This document shows positions 8,672-18,185 of a stretch of DNA of 64,000 nt, piece by piece. Numbering within the stretch: position 1 is the stretch's first letter; each line of letters starts with the position of its first letter. Position numbers and translations under genes: made by a program. The DNA comes from Rhizomicrobium sp. (GTDB lineage Bacteria > Pseudomonadota > Alphaproteobacteria > Micropepsales > Micropepsaceae). Location of the stretch: NCBI GenBank assembly GCA_037200045.1, contig JBBCHM010000001.1, positions 1,054,001-1,118,000 of the forward strand. The letters are read 5' to 3'. The notes beneath the pieces were generated by a model. It did not search any database. It was given only the letters and a program-made list of their open reading frames with translations, and was not told where the DNA came from.

Positions 8672-8992
8672 ATGTATGACGTGCGGCAGTACAAGGACGA
8701 GCGAGGGCGCAATCCGTTCACAGCTTGGTTCGACGCGCTCGACGGAGTTGCGGCAGTGCGGATCGAAAGGTCCCTGTTGCGATTGGCGCGAGGCAACACC
8801 TCGAACGTTAAATTCGTCGGGGACGGCGTGAGCGAGTTGAAGATGGATTTCGGCCCCGGCTATCGGGTTTATTTCGGTCACGACGGACAAACGATCGTCG
8901 TTCTGCTCGGCGGCGGAACGAAGAGGCGGCAGGACAGCGATATCGCGTCGGCGAAGGAAAGATGGGCCGACTACAAAAGCCGGAAACGTTGA
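8672..8992 (+). CDS. higB: HigB/RelE-type toxin (phage Gp49-like family)
   Basis: This 106-residue protein matches the RelE/HigB superfamily: an N-terminal YDVRQYKDERGRNPFTAWFDAL, a central VKFVGDGVSELKMDFGPGYRVYF and a C-terminal strand ending IVVLLGGGTKRRQDSDI. Family toxins cut mRNA on the ribosome. The order toxin then antitoxin is the hig arrangement. Codon use is less GC-biased than in argG, which suggests acquisition. There is no clear Shine-Dalgarno sequence; the operator ends just before the start. Confidence 0.85.
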   Translation: MYDVRQYKDERGRNPFTAWFDALDGVAAVRIERSLLRLARGNTSNVKFVGDGVSELKMDFGPGYRVYFGHDGQTIVVLLGGGTKRRQDSDIASAKERWADYKSRKR

Positions 8993-9002
8993 GGGACATG
9001 GC

Positions 9003-9317
9003 ATGCCGTTGACGGTTGCCTTCAAGGACACGGTGTTGGCTCGCCTCGAGCGCGACCCGGGATTTGCGGTCGCCATGCTCCGCGAAGGCATAGATGCGTT
9101 GCTGAACGGCGAGCCGTCCATCGGTCGCGAGATGCTGCGCGACTATATCAACGCCAAAATCGGATTCGAGAAGCTGAGCAAGAAGGTGGGCATTCCGCCA
9201 AAGAGCCTTATGCGCATGTTCGGCCCAAAGGGTAATCCGAGTTCCAACAATCTTCTTTCCGTTATCTGGGCCTTGAAGGCTCACGCCGGCATCGAGCTGC
9301 ATCTTGCCGCCGAATGA
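9003..9317 (+). CDS. higA: HigA-like helix-turn-helix antitoxin
   Basis: This 104-residue protein starts 11 bp after the toxin stop. The segment GFEKLSKKVGIPPKSLMRMFGPKGNPSSNNLLSVI (roughly residues 54-90) is a helix-turn-helix of the addiction-module antidote family usually paired with Gp49-like toxins. The N-terminal part (LERDPGFAVAMLREGIDALLNGE) probably contacts the toxin. It is expected to neutralise the toxin and repress the operon at the site at 8647-8668. Codon use matches the toxin rather than the surrounding housekeeping genes. Confidence 0.82.
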   Translation: MPLTVAFKDTVLARLERDPGFAVAMLREGIDALLNGEPSIGREMLRDYINAKIGFEKLSKKVGIPPKSLMRMFGPKGNPSSNNLLSVIWALKAHAGIELHLAAE

Positions 9318-9371
9318 TCGCGGGCATCGTTGTGATGCGCCTGATCGCCGCCGCGCCGGAGCAACACTGAC

Positions 9372-10205
9372 ATGAGCGCCAACGCCGACCAGATCGAATA
9401 TTGGAACGGGCTCGCCGGCCAGCGCTGGGCGCAGGCGCAGGACACGATGGACCGCACCATGGCGTCCATCACCGCGGCGCTGGTCCCCTTCGTCGCCGCG
9501 AAACCGGGCGAGCACATTCTCGATATCGGCTGCGGCTCGGGCGGAACGACGCTGGAATACGCCAAGGCCGTCGGCGGTGCCGGCCGAGTCCTGGGCGTCG
9601 ATATATCCAAACCCATGCTGGACGTGGCCCGTGCGCGCGCCGCCGCGCAGGGCTCGGCGGCGGAGTTCATCGAAGCCGATGCCGCGGTCCATCCCTTCGC
9701 GCCGGAGTTCGACGCGGTCGCCTCGCGCTTCGGCGTGATGTTCTTCGCCGATCCGCCGTCGGCCTTCGCGAACATCCGCAAAAGCCTGAAGCCCGGCGGC
9801 CGGCTCGCCTTCGTGTGCTGGCGCACCATGCCGGAGAATGCGTGGGCCTCCGCGCCCTTCGCCGCCGCGCGCCCCTTCCTTCCCGAACAGCCGCCGCCCG
9901 ACCCGCTCGCGCCCGGCCCCTTCGCCTTCGCCGATCCGGCTCGCGTGAAATCCATCCTGGAGACGGCCGGCTTCAAAGCGGTCGAGACGAAGAAGCTCGA
10001 CACCGCGATGCACGTCGCGCAAACCGCGGCGGACGCGGCTCAGTTCTCGCTCAACATCGGCCCCCTGTCGCGCGCCGCGAGCGGCCTGGACGACGCGACG
10101 CGCGCCAGGATCGCCGAGGCCGTCACCGCCGCGATGGCGAAACATGAAACCCCGCAAGGCGTCTCCCCGCCCGCCGCCTGCTGGCTGGTCGCCGTTCGGG
10201 CTTAA
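9372..10205 (+). CDS. Class I SAM-dependent methyltransferase
   Basis: This 277-residue protein has the class I methyltransferase fold. Motif I is ILDIGCGSGGTT, followed by VLGVDISKPMLDVARARA, which places the acidic residue that binds the SAM ribose. FDAVASRFGVMFFADP is the motif IV region, and LKPGGRLAFVCWRTM is a typical post-motif. It resembles UbiE/COQ5-like or small-molecule methyltransferases. The substrate cannot be deduced and no pathway partner is adjacent. It converges with the DoxX gene. Confidence 0.88.
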   Translation: MSANADQIEYWNGLAGQRWAQAQDTMDRTMASITAALVPFVAAKPGEHILDIGCGSGGTTLEYAKAVGGAGRVLGVDISKPMLDVARARAAAQGSAAEFIEADAAVHPFAPEFDAVASRFGVMFFADPPSAFANIRKSLKPGGRLAFVCWRTMPENAWASAPFAAARPFLPEQPPPDPLAPGPFAFADPARVKSILETAGFKAVETKKLDTAMHVAQTAADAAQFSLNIGPLSRAASGLDDATRARIAEAVTAAMAKHETPQGVSPPAACWLVAVRA

Positions 10206-10221
10206 GACGACCCGCGTTCGA

Positions 10222-10623
10222 TCAGAGCTTCTCGGACCGGCTGAGCGCCCACGGACCCGGTCCCGCCGCCGCGATATAGAGGAACGCGAAGCAGAACAGG
10301 ATCGCCGCGTCGCCCTGGTTGTTCGCCGGAAAGAATCCGCCGCGCGCGAAATGCACCATCCAATAGGCCACCGCCATCTGGCCGGCGCAGATGAAGGCCG
10401 CGAGCCGCGTGAACAGCCCGATCGTGATCAGCGCGCCGCCGACCAGCTCGATGATCCCGGCCACCACGATGATCGGCATGGCCTTGGCGGCGCCCGCCGC
10501 CATCGCCGCCGGCATCGGCGGGAAGTTCAGGATCTTCTGCATGCCGTGTTCGAGGAACAGGAGCCCCGCCACGATGCGCAGGATGCTGAGCAGTTGCGGT
10601 TGGTATTTCGAGAGCCACGCCAT
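10222..10623 (-). CDS. DoxX-family membrane protein
   Basis: This 133-residue protein has four predicted membrane helices and the DoxX hallmarks: LRIVAGLLFLEHGMQKIL near the N-terminus, GIIELVGGALITIGLFTRLAAFICAGQMAVAY in the middle and FFPANNQGDAAILFCFAFLYIA near the end. DoxX relatives include quinone-linked thiosulfate:quinone oxidoreductase subunits and stress-related redox proteins, but most are of unknown function. It starts 36 bp after eutC and is probably the last gene of the leftward run. Confidence 0.85.
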   Translation of the reverse strand: MAWLSKYQPQLLSILRIVAGLLFLEHGMQKILNFPPMPAAMAAGAAKAMPIIVVAGIIELVGGALITIGLFTRLAAFICAGQMAVAYWMVHFARGGFFPANNQGDAAILFCFAFLYIAAAGPGPWALSRSEKL

Positions 10624-10658
10624 CTGATTTCCCTTCGATTGCCGCCCCGCGAATCCTA

Positions 10659-11393
10659 TCAGGCCCGCGCGCTTTCGTCAGTCAGCCGCTCCGGCGCGTC
10701 TTCCTTCAGGCCGACGCCGGAGGCGCCCAGCCGGCGCGCCTGCCGCGCCAGCCAGGCCAGCCGGTGCGCCGCTTCGTCGAGCGGCAATCCGTCCGGCCGT
10801 ACGTTGGAGATGCAGTTGCGGTCGGCGTCCCTGGTGACGCCCGGGCGCGGCCGCCAGGTCAGGTAGAGCCCGACCGAATCGGCCGCCGACAGCCCCGGCC
10901 GCTCGCCGATCGCCACCACCGCCAGGCTCGCGCCCAGCGCCTGCGCGATCTCGTCCCCGACGGCGATGCGCCCGTTCGTCACGACGGTCACCGGCGCCCA
11001 GGCCAGCTCCGGCAGGCTCGCGCGGATCGCCCGCGCCAGGGCCGCGCCATGCGCCCGGATGGCGGTCGCGGACAGCCCGTCGGCGACGATCAGCGCCGCG
11101 TCATAGGCGCCGCGCGCGAGCCCGACGCGCGACGCATCGCTCAAGCTGCGTCCGAGATCGGGATTGGCGAGATAGGCCGCGCGGTCCGCCGCCTTCGTCG
11201 TCAGGCACATCGCGTCCAGCTCGGCCGCCAGCGCCGCCGCGTCGAACGGCGCGTTCACCGCGTCGCGGGCCCGCGCATGGGCGAGCTGGAATTCCAGCAC
11301 CCGCCGCGTCGGCAGCGCCGAACCCGCGCGCCCCAGCGCCACCCGCGCCGGAGTGAAGGCCGCCAGGGCATGCCACTCGTCCGCGCCGCTCAC
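10659..11393 (-). CDS. eutC: Ethanolamine ammonia-lyase small subunit
   Basis: The GTG start at 11393 overlaps the eutB stop (GTGA), giving a 244-residue protein. EutC and EutB form the adenosylcobalamin-dependent lyase that splits ethanolamine into acetaldehyde and ammonia. Family motifs include ARARDAV, LANPDLGRSLS, ALIVADGLSATAIRAHG, IGERPGLSAADSVGLYLTWRPRPG and TRDADRNCISNVRPDGL. The length is slightly under that of enteric EutC (about 295), consistent with forms lacking the microcompartment-targeting N-terminus. No shell proteins are encoded nearby. Confidence 0.95.
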   Translation of the reverse strand: MSGADEWHALAAFTPARVALGRAGSALPTRRVLEFQLAHARARDAVNAPFDAAALAAELDAMCLTTKAADRAAYLANPDLGRSLSDASRVGLARGAYDAALIVADGLSATAIRAHGAALARAIRASLPELAWAPVTVVTNGRIAVGDEIAQALGASLAVVAIGERPGLSAADSVGLYLTWRPRPGVTRDADRNCISNVRPDGLPLDEAAHRLAWLARQARRLGASGVGLKEDAPERLTDESARA

Positions 11394-12775
11394 GGCACGA
11401 AGTCGAGCAGCCGCGCCGCCGCGCTCCCGGCAAGCCGCGGCCGCATCCGCCCGTCCGTATCCATGATTCCCATCTTCAGCAGCCACGCCTCGAACTCCGG
11501 CGCGGGCCGCAAATTCAGCGCCTCGCGCACATAGAGCGCGTCGTGGAACGAGGTGCTCTGGTAGGACAGCATCACATCGTCCGCCCCCGGAACGCCCATC
11601 ACATAGGTGCAGCCCGCCACCGCCAGAAGGGTCAGCAGATTGTCCATGTCGTCCTGGTCGGCGTCGGCGTGGTTGGTGTAGCAGACGTCCACGCCCATCG
11701 GCAGGCCGAGCAGCTTGCCGCAGAAATGATCCTCCAGCCCGGCGCGCGTGATTTGTTTCCCGTCGAACAGATATTCCGGCCCGATGAACCCGACCACGCT
11801 GTTGACGAGCAACGGCTTGAAATGCCGCGCCACCGCATAGGCGCGGGTCTCCATCGTCTGCTGGTCGACGCCGTGATGGGCGCCCGCCGACAGCGCCGCG
11901 CCCTGGCCGGTCTCGAAATACATCACGTTGTCGCCGACGGCGCCGCGCTTGAGCGACAACGCCGCGTCGCGCGCCTCGCCGAGCAAAGCGAGGTCCACGC
12001 CGAAGCTCTTGTTCGCCGCCTCGCTCCCCGCGACGGACTGGAACACCAGATCGACCGGCGCGCCCGCCTCCATCGCCTTCAGCGTCGTCGTGACATGCGC
12101 CAGCACGCAGGACTGGGTCGGAATCTCCCAGCGCCGCCGCAGCGCATCGATCATCGCCAGCAGGTTGGTCACCGAGGCCACATTGTCGCTCGCCGGATTG
12201 ATCCCGATCACCGCGTCGCCGCTGCCATAGAGCAGCCCGTCCACGATGGACGCCGCGATGCCCTTGGCGTCGTCGGTCGGATGGTTCGGCTGCAGCCTGA
12301 CCGACAGCCGCCCCGGCAATCCGATGGTGTCGTTGAACCGCGTCACCACCGAAACCTTGCGCGCCACCGCGATCAGGTCCTGGTTGCGCATCAGCTTGGA
12401 GACCGCCGCCGCCATCTCCGGCGTCAGCCCCGGCGCCAGCGCCGCCAGCCGCTCCGCCGTCGTCCCGTGCGCCAGCAGATGGTCGCGCAATTCCCCCACC
12501 GTCATCGCCCGCACCGGCGCGAAGGCCTCCGCGTCATGGGTGTCGGCGATCAGCCGCGAGACCTCGTCGCTTTCGTAAGGCACCAGTTCGGTCTTGAGGA
12601 ATTCGCCCAGCGGCAGGTCGGCCAGCGCCATCCGCGCCGCCACCCGCTCCTCGGCCGTCCGCGCCGCCAGCCCCGCCAGCCGGTCGCCCGACCTTGCCGG
12701 CGAAGCACGCGCCAAGAGCGTCTTCAGATCGTCGAAGACATGGCGGGTCGAACCGATGGCTTGCGCATAGGCCAT
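11390..12775 (-). CDS. eutB: Ethanolamine ammonia-lyase large subunit
   Basis: The start at 12775 (MAYAQAIGSTRHVFDDL) gives 461 residues, the normal EutB length; an upstream in-frame ATG would add a meaningless Arg-rich extension. The TIM-barrel catalytic subunit is clear from IGLPGRLSVRLQPNHPTDD, GSGDAVIGINPASDNV, VLAHVTTTLKAMEAGAPVDLVFQS, YFETGQGAALSAGAHHGVDQ and VCYTNHADADQDDMDN. It acts with EutC and needs vitamin B12 coenzyme. The reactivase EutA and the shell genes are not in this window. Confidence 0.96.
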   Translation of the reverse strand: MAYAQAIGSTRHVFDDLKTLLARASPARSGDRLAGLAARTAEERVAARMALADLPLGEFLKTELVPYESDEVSRLIADTHDAEAFAPVRAMTVGELRDHLLAHGTTAERLAALAPGLTPEMAAAVSKLMRNQDLIAVARKVSVVTRFNDTIGLPGRLSVRLQPNHPTDDAKGIAASIVDGLLYGSGDAVIGINPASDNVASVTNLLAMIDALRRRWEIPTQSCVLAHVTTTLKAMEAGAPVDLVFQSVAGSEAANKSFGVDLALLGEARDAALSLKRGAVGDNVMYFETGQGAALSAGAHHGVDQQTMETRAYAVARHFKPLLVNSVVGFIGPEYLFDGKQITRAGLEDHFCGKLLGLPMGVDVCYTNHADADQDDMDNLLTLLAVAGCTYVMGVPGADDVMLSYQSTSFHDALYVREALNLRPAPEFEAWLLKMGIMDTDGRMRPRLAGSAAARLLDFVP

Positions 12776-12821
12776 GGCGTTAGCTAATGCGATACGAGGC
12801 CAAAGCACAAACGGTACGAAG

Positions 12822-13768
12822 CTAAGACAGGACCACCGTCTCGCCCGCCTGCGCCGCGCGATTGGCCGCGCCCAGCACGGCATTGGCCTCGCTTTGCCAG
12901 CGGCCCGCCGGCTCCCATCCCGCCAGCAGGAACGAGCCGTGGATATGGCCTTCCATGCTCCGCGCCACGGCGTCCACGCCGGCATCGTTCAGCCGCGCGA
13001 CATAGGCCTCGCATTCGTCGCGGCGCGGGTCGAACTGCGCGTTCATGACATAGGCCGGCGGCAGCCCCTCCAGATCGGGCGCGAAGAGCGGCGAGGCATA
13101 GAGCGCCGCCCGGTCCTTCTTCGCGATATAGAGATCGAGCATGGCGAGATCGCGTTCGCGCGTCGTGTCGTGCTCGGGCAGCGGATGGCGCCAGGCATGC
13201 GAGGTCTTGGTCAGATCGACGCCCGCGATCTCCAGCAATTGCAGCATGATCTTCGGCCCGCCGCGATCCTTCGCCATCAGCGCCAGCACGGCCGCGAAAT
13301 TCCCGCCCGATGACGCGCCGCCAACGCTGATCGCCCGCGCCGCGAGGCCAAGCTCCTGCGCCCGTGCCGCCAGGCCGGCGAGCGCGCGATAGCAATCCTC
13401 TACGCCGGCCGGAAACGGATGTTCCGGCGCCAGCGCATACTCCACCGACGCCACGACGCACCGCGCCGCCGCCGCACGCCGCGACAAGAGGCCGTCCATC
13501 TCGCCCGACAGGGCCGAGCCGATCACGAAACCACCGCCATGGCAGTACAGATGCAGCGGCCGCGGCGCGTCGCTCTGCGGCCGATAGAGCCGCACCGTCA
13601 CGCCGTCGATATCGATATCACTCGCCGTCACGCCCGGCGCGATCATGCGGTCCTTCTGGCTTGCCGAATAGATCGGCCGGAAGGAAACGATCCGCGCGGC
13701 GTCGATGGGGGCGGACAGATTTGCCCGCATCCGTTGCAGCATGGCCGCGACCGGCGCCGCCAGCTCGC

Positions 13769-13772
<4 letters not shown>
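12822..13772 (-). CDS. Alpha/beta-hydrolase fold-3 esterase (HSL family)
   Basis: The GTG start at 13772 overlaps the accC stop (GTGA) and gives 316 residues. Hormone-sensitive-lipase family features are all visible: the oxyanion motif [13 protein letters not shown], nucleophile elbow GGASSGGN (GxSxG), the acid in [10 protein letters not shown] and the histidine in MEGHIHGS. Such proteins hydrolyse short acyl esters. The translational coupling to accC suggests co-expression with fatty-acid synthesis, but the real substrate is unknown. Confidence 0.9.
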
Positions 13773-15121
<1,349 letters not shown>

Positions 15122-15166
15122 GGGCCGCGGCCCCCAGCGCTCGCGCAAGCGAGCGCAAGCAGTTCT

Positions 15167-15231
15167 GATTCACGCGGAGGCGCGGAGTCGCGGAGGCACG
15201 ACTCCGCGTTCTCCGCGGCTCCGCGTGAATC
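15167..15231. repeat. GATTCACGCGGAG-type palindromic repeat, copy 2, between accB and accC
   Basis: The ends GATTCACGCGGA (15167-15178) and TCCGCGTGAATC (15220-15231) are exact inverted repeats, and the interior is mostly complementary. It belongs to the same family as 6550-6621. A separate small hairpin, GCGCTCG/CGAGCGC, lies at 15137-15156. In the leftward accB-accC transcript these would fold in the intercistronic RNA and could set the AccB:AccC ratio. Confidence 0.75.
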
Positions 15232-15271
15232 CTCACCTTGCCCAGGCGGATGACCATCGGACCTGGCATGC

Positions 15272-15766
15272 CTAATTGAGGATGCAAAGGGTTTGCCCGA
15301 ACTCGACCGGCTGGGCGTCGTCGACGCAGATTTCGCTCACCGTGCCGCCGCGCGGCGCCGTGATCGGGTTCATCGTCTTCATCGCTTCCACGATGAACAG
15401 CGTGTCGCCTTCCTTCACCGTCTGGCCGACGCTGACGAACGCCTTGGCGCCCGGCTCGGGCGAGAGGTACACCGTGCCGACCATCGGCGAGGGCACCGCG
15501 CCCGGATGGGGTCCGGCGGGCTTGGCCGGCGTCGCGGCGGACGCCGCCGCCGGGGCGGGCGCCGGCGCGGCGGCCATCACGGTGCCGCCGGTCTGCTTCG
15601 ACACGCGCAGCCGCGCGCCGTTCGCCTCGATCTCGATCTCGGTCAGGCCGGTCTCCGTGAGGAGTTCGGCGAGTTCGCGGATCGCGCCGGGATCGACCAG
15701 CCCCTGCTTGGCCTTGCCGCCGGCGGACAGCCTGGCGCCGATCGATTTCATGTCCTTCATGTTCAT
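15272..15766 (-). CDS. accB: Biotin carboxyl carrier protein of acetyl-CoA carboxylase
   Basis: This 164-residue carrier has an N-terminal helical domain, an Ala/Pro-rich linker (about residues 65-90) and a C-terminal biotinyl domain. The biotinylated lysine sits in VEAMKTMN, preceded by PSPMVGTVY. Its ATG overlaps the aroQ stop (ATGA), so the two are translationally coupled. It works with AccC downstream and with AccA/AccD encoded elsewhere. Confidence 0.97.
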   Translation of the reverse strand: MNMKDMKSIGARLSAGGKAKQGLVDPGAIRELAELLTETGLTEIEIEANGARLRVSKQTGGTVMAAAPAPAPAAASAATPAKPAGPHPGAVPSPMVGTVYLSPEPGAKAFVSVGQTVKEGDTLFIVEAMKTMNPITAPRGGTVSEICVDDAQPVEFGQTLCILN

Positions 15767-16233
15767 GACGTGCCTTCGATGAGGACCGCCATCGCGTCGA
15801 TGGCGGCCAGATAGCCCTGTTCCTTCAGTCCGCAGATCACGCCGGTCGCCACCTTGCTGACAAAGGAGCGGTGGCGGAAGGGTTCGCGCGCATGCGGATT
15901 GGAGAGATGCACTTCGATGATCGGCTTGCCCAGCGCCTTCAATGCGTCATGGATCGCGACCGAGGTATGGGTGTAGGCGGCAGCGTTCAGGACCACGCCC
16001 GAGCCCTTCTCGCGCGCCTCCTGGATCCAGTCGACCAGTACGCCCTCGTGGTTCGACTGGCGGAACACGACCGCAAGCCCATGGCTCTTGGCCCGCGCCG
16101 CCGTGCGCCGGCCGATCTCGTCCAACGTCGTCGTGCCATAGATCTCCGGCTCGCGCGTCCCCAGCAGATTGAGCGTCGGACCGTTCAGCACGTAGATCGG
16201 CAAGGCTTTGTTTCGGTTGCCGGATTTGGCCAA
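15763..16233 (-). CDS. aroQ: Type II 3-dehydroquinate dehydratase
   Basis: This 156-residue enzyme removes water from 3-dehydroquinate in the shikimate pathway. Motifs are [19 protein letters not shown] with the catalytic Tyr and Arg region, [31 protein letters not shown] and [18 protein letters not shown]. The length is typical of the dodecameric type II family. It leads the accBC run, the usual alphaproteobacterial order. It is divergent from the thiamine gene, with the TPP riboswitch in the intergenic space. Confidence 0.97.
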   Translation of the reverse strand: MAKSGNRNKALPIYVLNGPTLNLLGTREPEIYGTTTLDEIGRRTAARAKSHGLAVVFRQSNHEGVLVDWIQEAREKGSGVVLNAAAYTHTSVAIHDALKALGKPIIEVHLSNPHAREPFRHRSFVSKVATGVICGLKEQGYLAAIDAMAVLIEGTS

Positions 16234-16369
16234 GAGAACTCCGGGAAGGGGGCGGATTCGCCTCTTATAGTCGCATGGGGCGCAAGCGCAAACACGGGGT
16301 TTATCGCCGCCGTCGCCGGGGCTATGGTCCAGCCGGAGCCTGCGCGAGAGCGTGAGCGACCAAGAAATG

Positions 16370-16450
16370 TCCCGGGGGCGCCGTTCGCGGCTGAGATGGG
16401 CATCCCGCCCAGTCCCTTTGAACCTGATCCGGCTCGTACCGGCGTAGGGA
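16370..16450 (+). promoter_or_regulatory. TPP (thiamine pyrophosphate) riboswitch
   Basis: The THI element consensus is clear: GGCTGAGAT, a TGGGC/GCCCA stem (P3a), then CCCTTTGAACCTGATCCGG and ACCGGCGTAGGGAG. The outer P1 helix can form between TCCC at 16370-16373 and GGGA at 16447-16450. The GAGGAG ribosome-binding site follows immediately, before the ATG at 16461. The near overlap suggests control of translation initiation rather than a separate terminator. Confidence 0.93.
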
Positions 16451-16460
16451 GAGGAGAACC

Positions 16461-17459
16461 ATGAGCCTGAACGTCATCGTCAACGGCGAGCCCAAATCCT
16501 TCGACCGCTCGCTCAGCGTGCGCGGGCTTCTGGCCGCGCTCGGCCTGGACCCCAAGAAGATCGCGGTGGAGCGCAATCTGGAGATCGTGCAGCGCTCGAC
16601 CTATGACGCAGTGCCGGTCGCGGACGGCGACAAGTTCGAGATCGTCCACTTCATCGGCGGCGGCAACGCGCCGGTTATTCCGCCGGTGGAGGACAAGCCC
16701 TTCGTCCTCGCCGGCCGGACCTACGCCTCGCGCCTCATCGTCGGCACCGGCAAGTACGCGAATTACGCCGACAACGCCCGCGCGCTGGAAGCCAGCGGCG
16801 CCGAGATCGTGACCGTCGCGGTGCGCCGCGTGAACCTCACCGATCCTGGCCAGCCCCGGCTGGTCGATTTCATCGATCCGAAGAAGATCACCTATCTGCC
16901 CAACACCGCCGGCTGCTTCACCGGCGAGGACGCGGTGCGCACGCTGCGGCTGGCGCGCGAGGCGGGCGGCTGGGATCTCGTGAAGCTCGAAGTCCTGGGC
17001 GAGAAGAAGCTGCTCTATCCCGACATGCTCGAAACGCTGCGCGCCACCGAGATGCTGACCAAGGACGGCTTCAAGGTGATGGTCTATTGCAGCGACGATC
17101 CGTTGATGGCCAAGCGGCTGGAAGACCTCGGCGCGGTGGCGATCATGCCGCTGGCCTCGCCGATCGGCTCGGGCATGGGCATCCAATCGACGGTCAATAT
17201 CCGCCTCATCGTCGAGGACGCCAAAGTGCCGGTGATCGTCGACGCTGGCATCGGCACGGCCTCGGACGCGGCGGTGGCGATGGAGCTCGGCTGCGACGCG
17301 GTGATCTCCAACACCGGCATCGCGCATGCGAAGGACCCGGTGAAGATGGCGGCCGCGATGAAGCTGGCGGTGGAAGCCGGCCGCCTCGCCTGGCTCGCCG
17401 GTCGCATGCCGAAGAAGAACTACGGCGACCCGTCGAGCCCGATGACGGGATTGATTTGA
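16461..17459 (+). CDS. ThiS-ThiG fusion: sulfur carrier protein/thiazole synthase
   Basis: This 332-residue protein fuses ThiS to ThiG. Residues 1-68 are the ubiquitin-like ThiS, ending HFIGGG at the usual ThiS tail. After a short linker, ThiG begins near [19 protein letters not shown] and contains [17 protein letters not shown] (Schiff-base lysine), [23 protein letters not shown] and [22 protein letters not shown]. ThiG makes the thiazole phosphate of thiamine. In free ThiS the terminal glycine is adenylated and thiocarboxylated, so the fusion raises the question of processing. A TPP riboswitch precedes it. No thiF, thiO or thiE is adjacent. Confidence 0.95.
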   Translation: MSLNVIVNGEPKSFDRSLSVRGLLAALGLDPKKIAVERNLEIVQRSTYDAVPVADGDKFEIVHFIGGGNAPVIPPVEDKPFVLAGRTYASRLIVGTGKYANYADNARALEASGAEIVTVAVRRVNLTDPGQPRLVDFIDPKKITYLPNTAGCFTGEDAVRTLRLAREAGGWDLVKLEVLGEKKLLYPDMLETLRATEMLTKDGFKVMVYCSDDPLMAKRLEDLGAVAIMPLASPIGSGMGIQSTVNIRLIVEDAKVPVIVDAGIGTASDAAVAMELGCDAVISNTGIAHAKDPVKMAAAMKLAVEAGRLAWLAGRMPKKNYGDPSSPMTGLI

Positions 17460-17481
17460 GAGTGGCTGCACGCAGCGATTG

Positions 17482-17500
17482 TGGTACATTGCGTCTACCA
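17482..17500. promoter_or_regulatory. Probable VapB operator at the vapB start
   Basis: An inverted repeat TGGTA (17482-17486) and TACCA (17496-17500) with a 9-base spacer overlaps the vapB start codon. VapB antitoxins bind such short palindromes to repress their own operon. The half sites are short, so this is a suggestion only. Confidence 0.35.
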
Positions 17501-17775
17501 TGGATGAAACCAAGACCGTGAAAATCGAGGCGCGTGGCGGCGACCAGATGGTCCATCTGCCGGAGGAGTTTCATCTTCCAGGCGACACGGCGCGGGTGCG
17601 CCGGGTTGGAAAAAACATCGTGTTGGAACCGATCGAGGGGGAGAAACCGGCCACCCATGCCGATGTCGATGCGTGGTTTGCCAGGATTGACCGGCATGCG
17701 CAGGGCCGGTTCATGGAAGGTGGGCGTGAGCAACCGGCAATGCCTGATGACGATCCGTCGGAAATGTTCGAGTGA
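17500..17775 (+). CDS. vapB: VapB-type antitoxin (AbrB/MazE-like DNA-binding)
   Basis: The start at 17500 (MDETKTVKIEARGGDQMVHLPEEF) gives 91 residues with an N-terminal swapped-hairpin AbrB fold (LPEEFHLPGDTARVRRVGKNIVLEP) and an acidic, disordered C-terminus (DDDPSEMFE) suited to wrap the toxin. It overlaps vapC by four bases. It begins 40 bp after the thiSG stop, so read-through from the thiamine gene is possible. Confidence 0.85.
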   Translation: MDETKTVKIEARGGDQMVHLPEEFHLPGDTARVRRVGKNIVLEPIEGEKPATHADVDAWFARIDRHAQGRFMEGGREQPAMPDDDPSEMFE

Positions 17776-18179
17776 ATTATCATTTCGATACAAACACAGC
17801 CATCGGTTTCATCAAGGGTTTTCCGAAAATTCGCCATCAAGCCGCGCAAGTGCTGGAGCGGCAATCTTCGATTTCGCTATCGAGCATCGTGCTTTTCGAG
17901 CTCTGGTATGGCGTCGCGAATGGGCACCGATTTCAGGAAGATGCGGCTGCGCTGAGGGCGTTTCTGGCCGAGCGTGTTCATGTCATTCCATTCGGCGATG
18001 CCGAGGCGAATGCCGCCGGCGAGATCCGGGCCACACTGAAGGCCGCCGGTACGCCGATCGGGCCGTACGATCTCTTGATCGCCGCGCATGCGGTGCGCCT
18101 CGGCGCCACACTCGTCACGGCCAATGTCCGCGAATTCTCGCGCGTGCCGGGCCTCAAATGGGAAGACTGGAGCGCCTGA
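17772..18179 (+). CDS. vapC: VapC-type PIN-domain ribonuclease toxin
   Basis: The GTG start overlaps the vapB stop (GTGA) and gives 135 residues. PIN-domain acidic residues are in YHFDTNTAIGFIKG (Asp near the N-terminus), IVLFELWYGV (Glu) and GPYDLLIAAHAVRLGATLVTANVREFSRVPGL (two Asp/Asn positions). VapC toxins are magnesium-dependent RNases that cut tRNA or rRNA. Codon use is less biased than that of neighbours, as expected for a mobile toxin-antitoxin module. Confidence 0.9.
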   Translation: MNYHFDTNTAIGFIKGFPKIRHQAAQVLERQSSISLSSIVLFELWYGVANGHRFQEDAAALRAFLAERVHVIPFGDAEANAAGEIRATLKAAGTPIGPYDLLIAAHAVRLGATLVTANVREFSRVPGLKWEDWSA

Positions 18180-18185
18180 GCGCCC

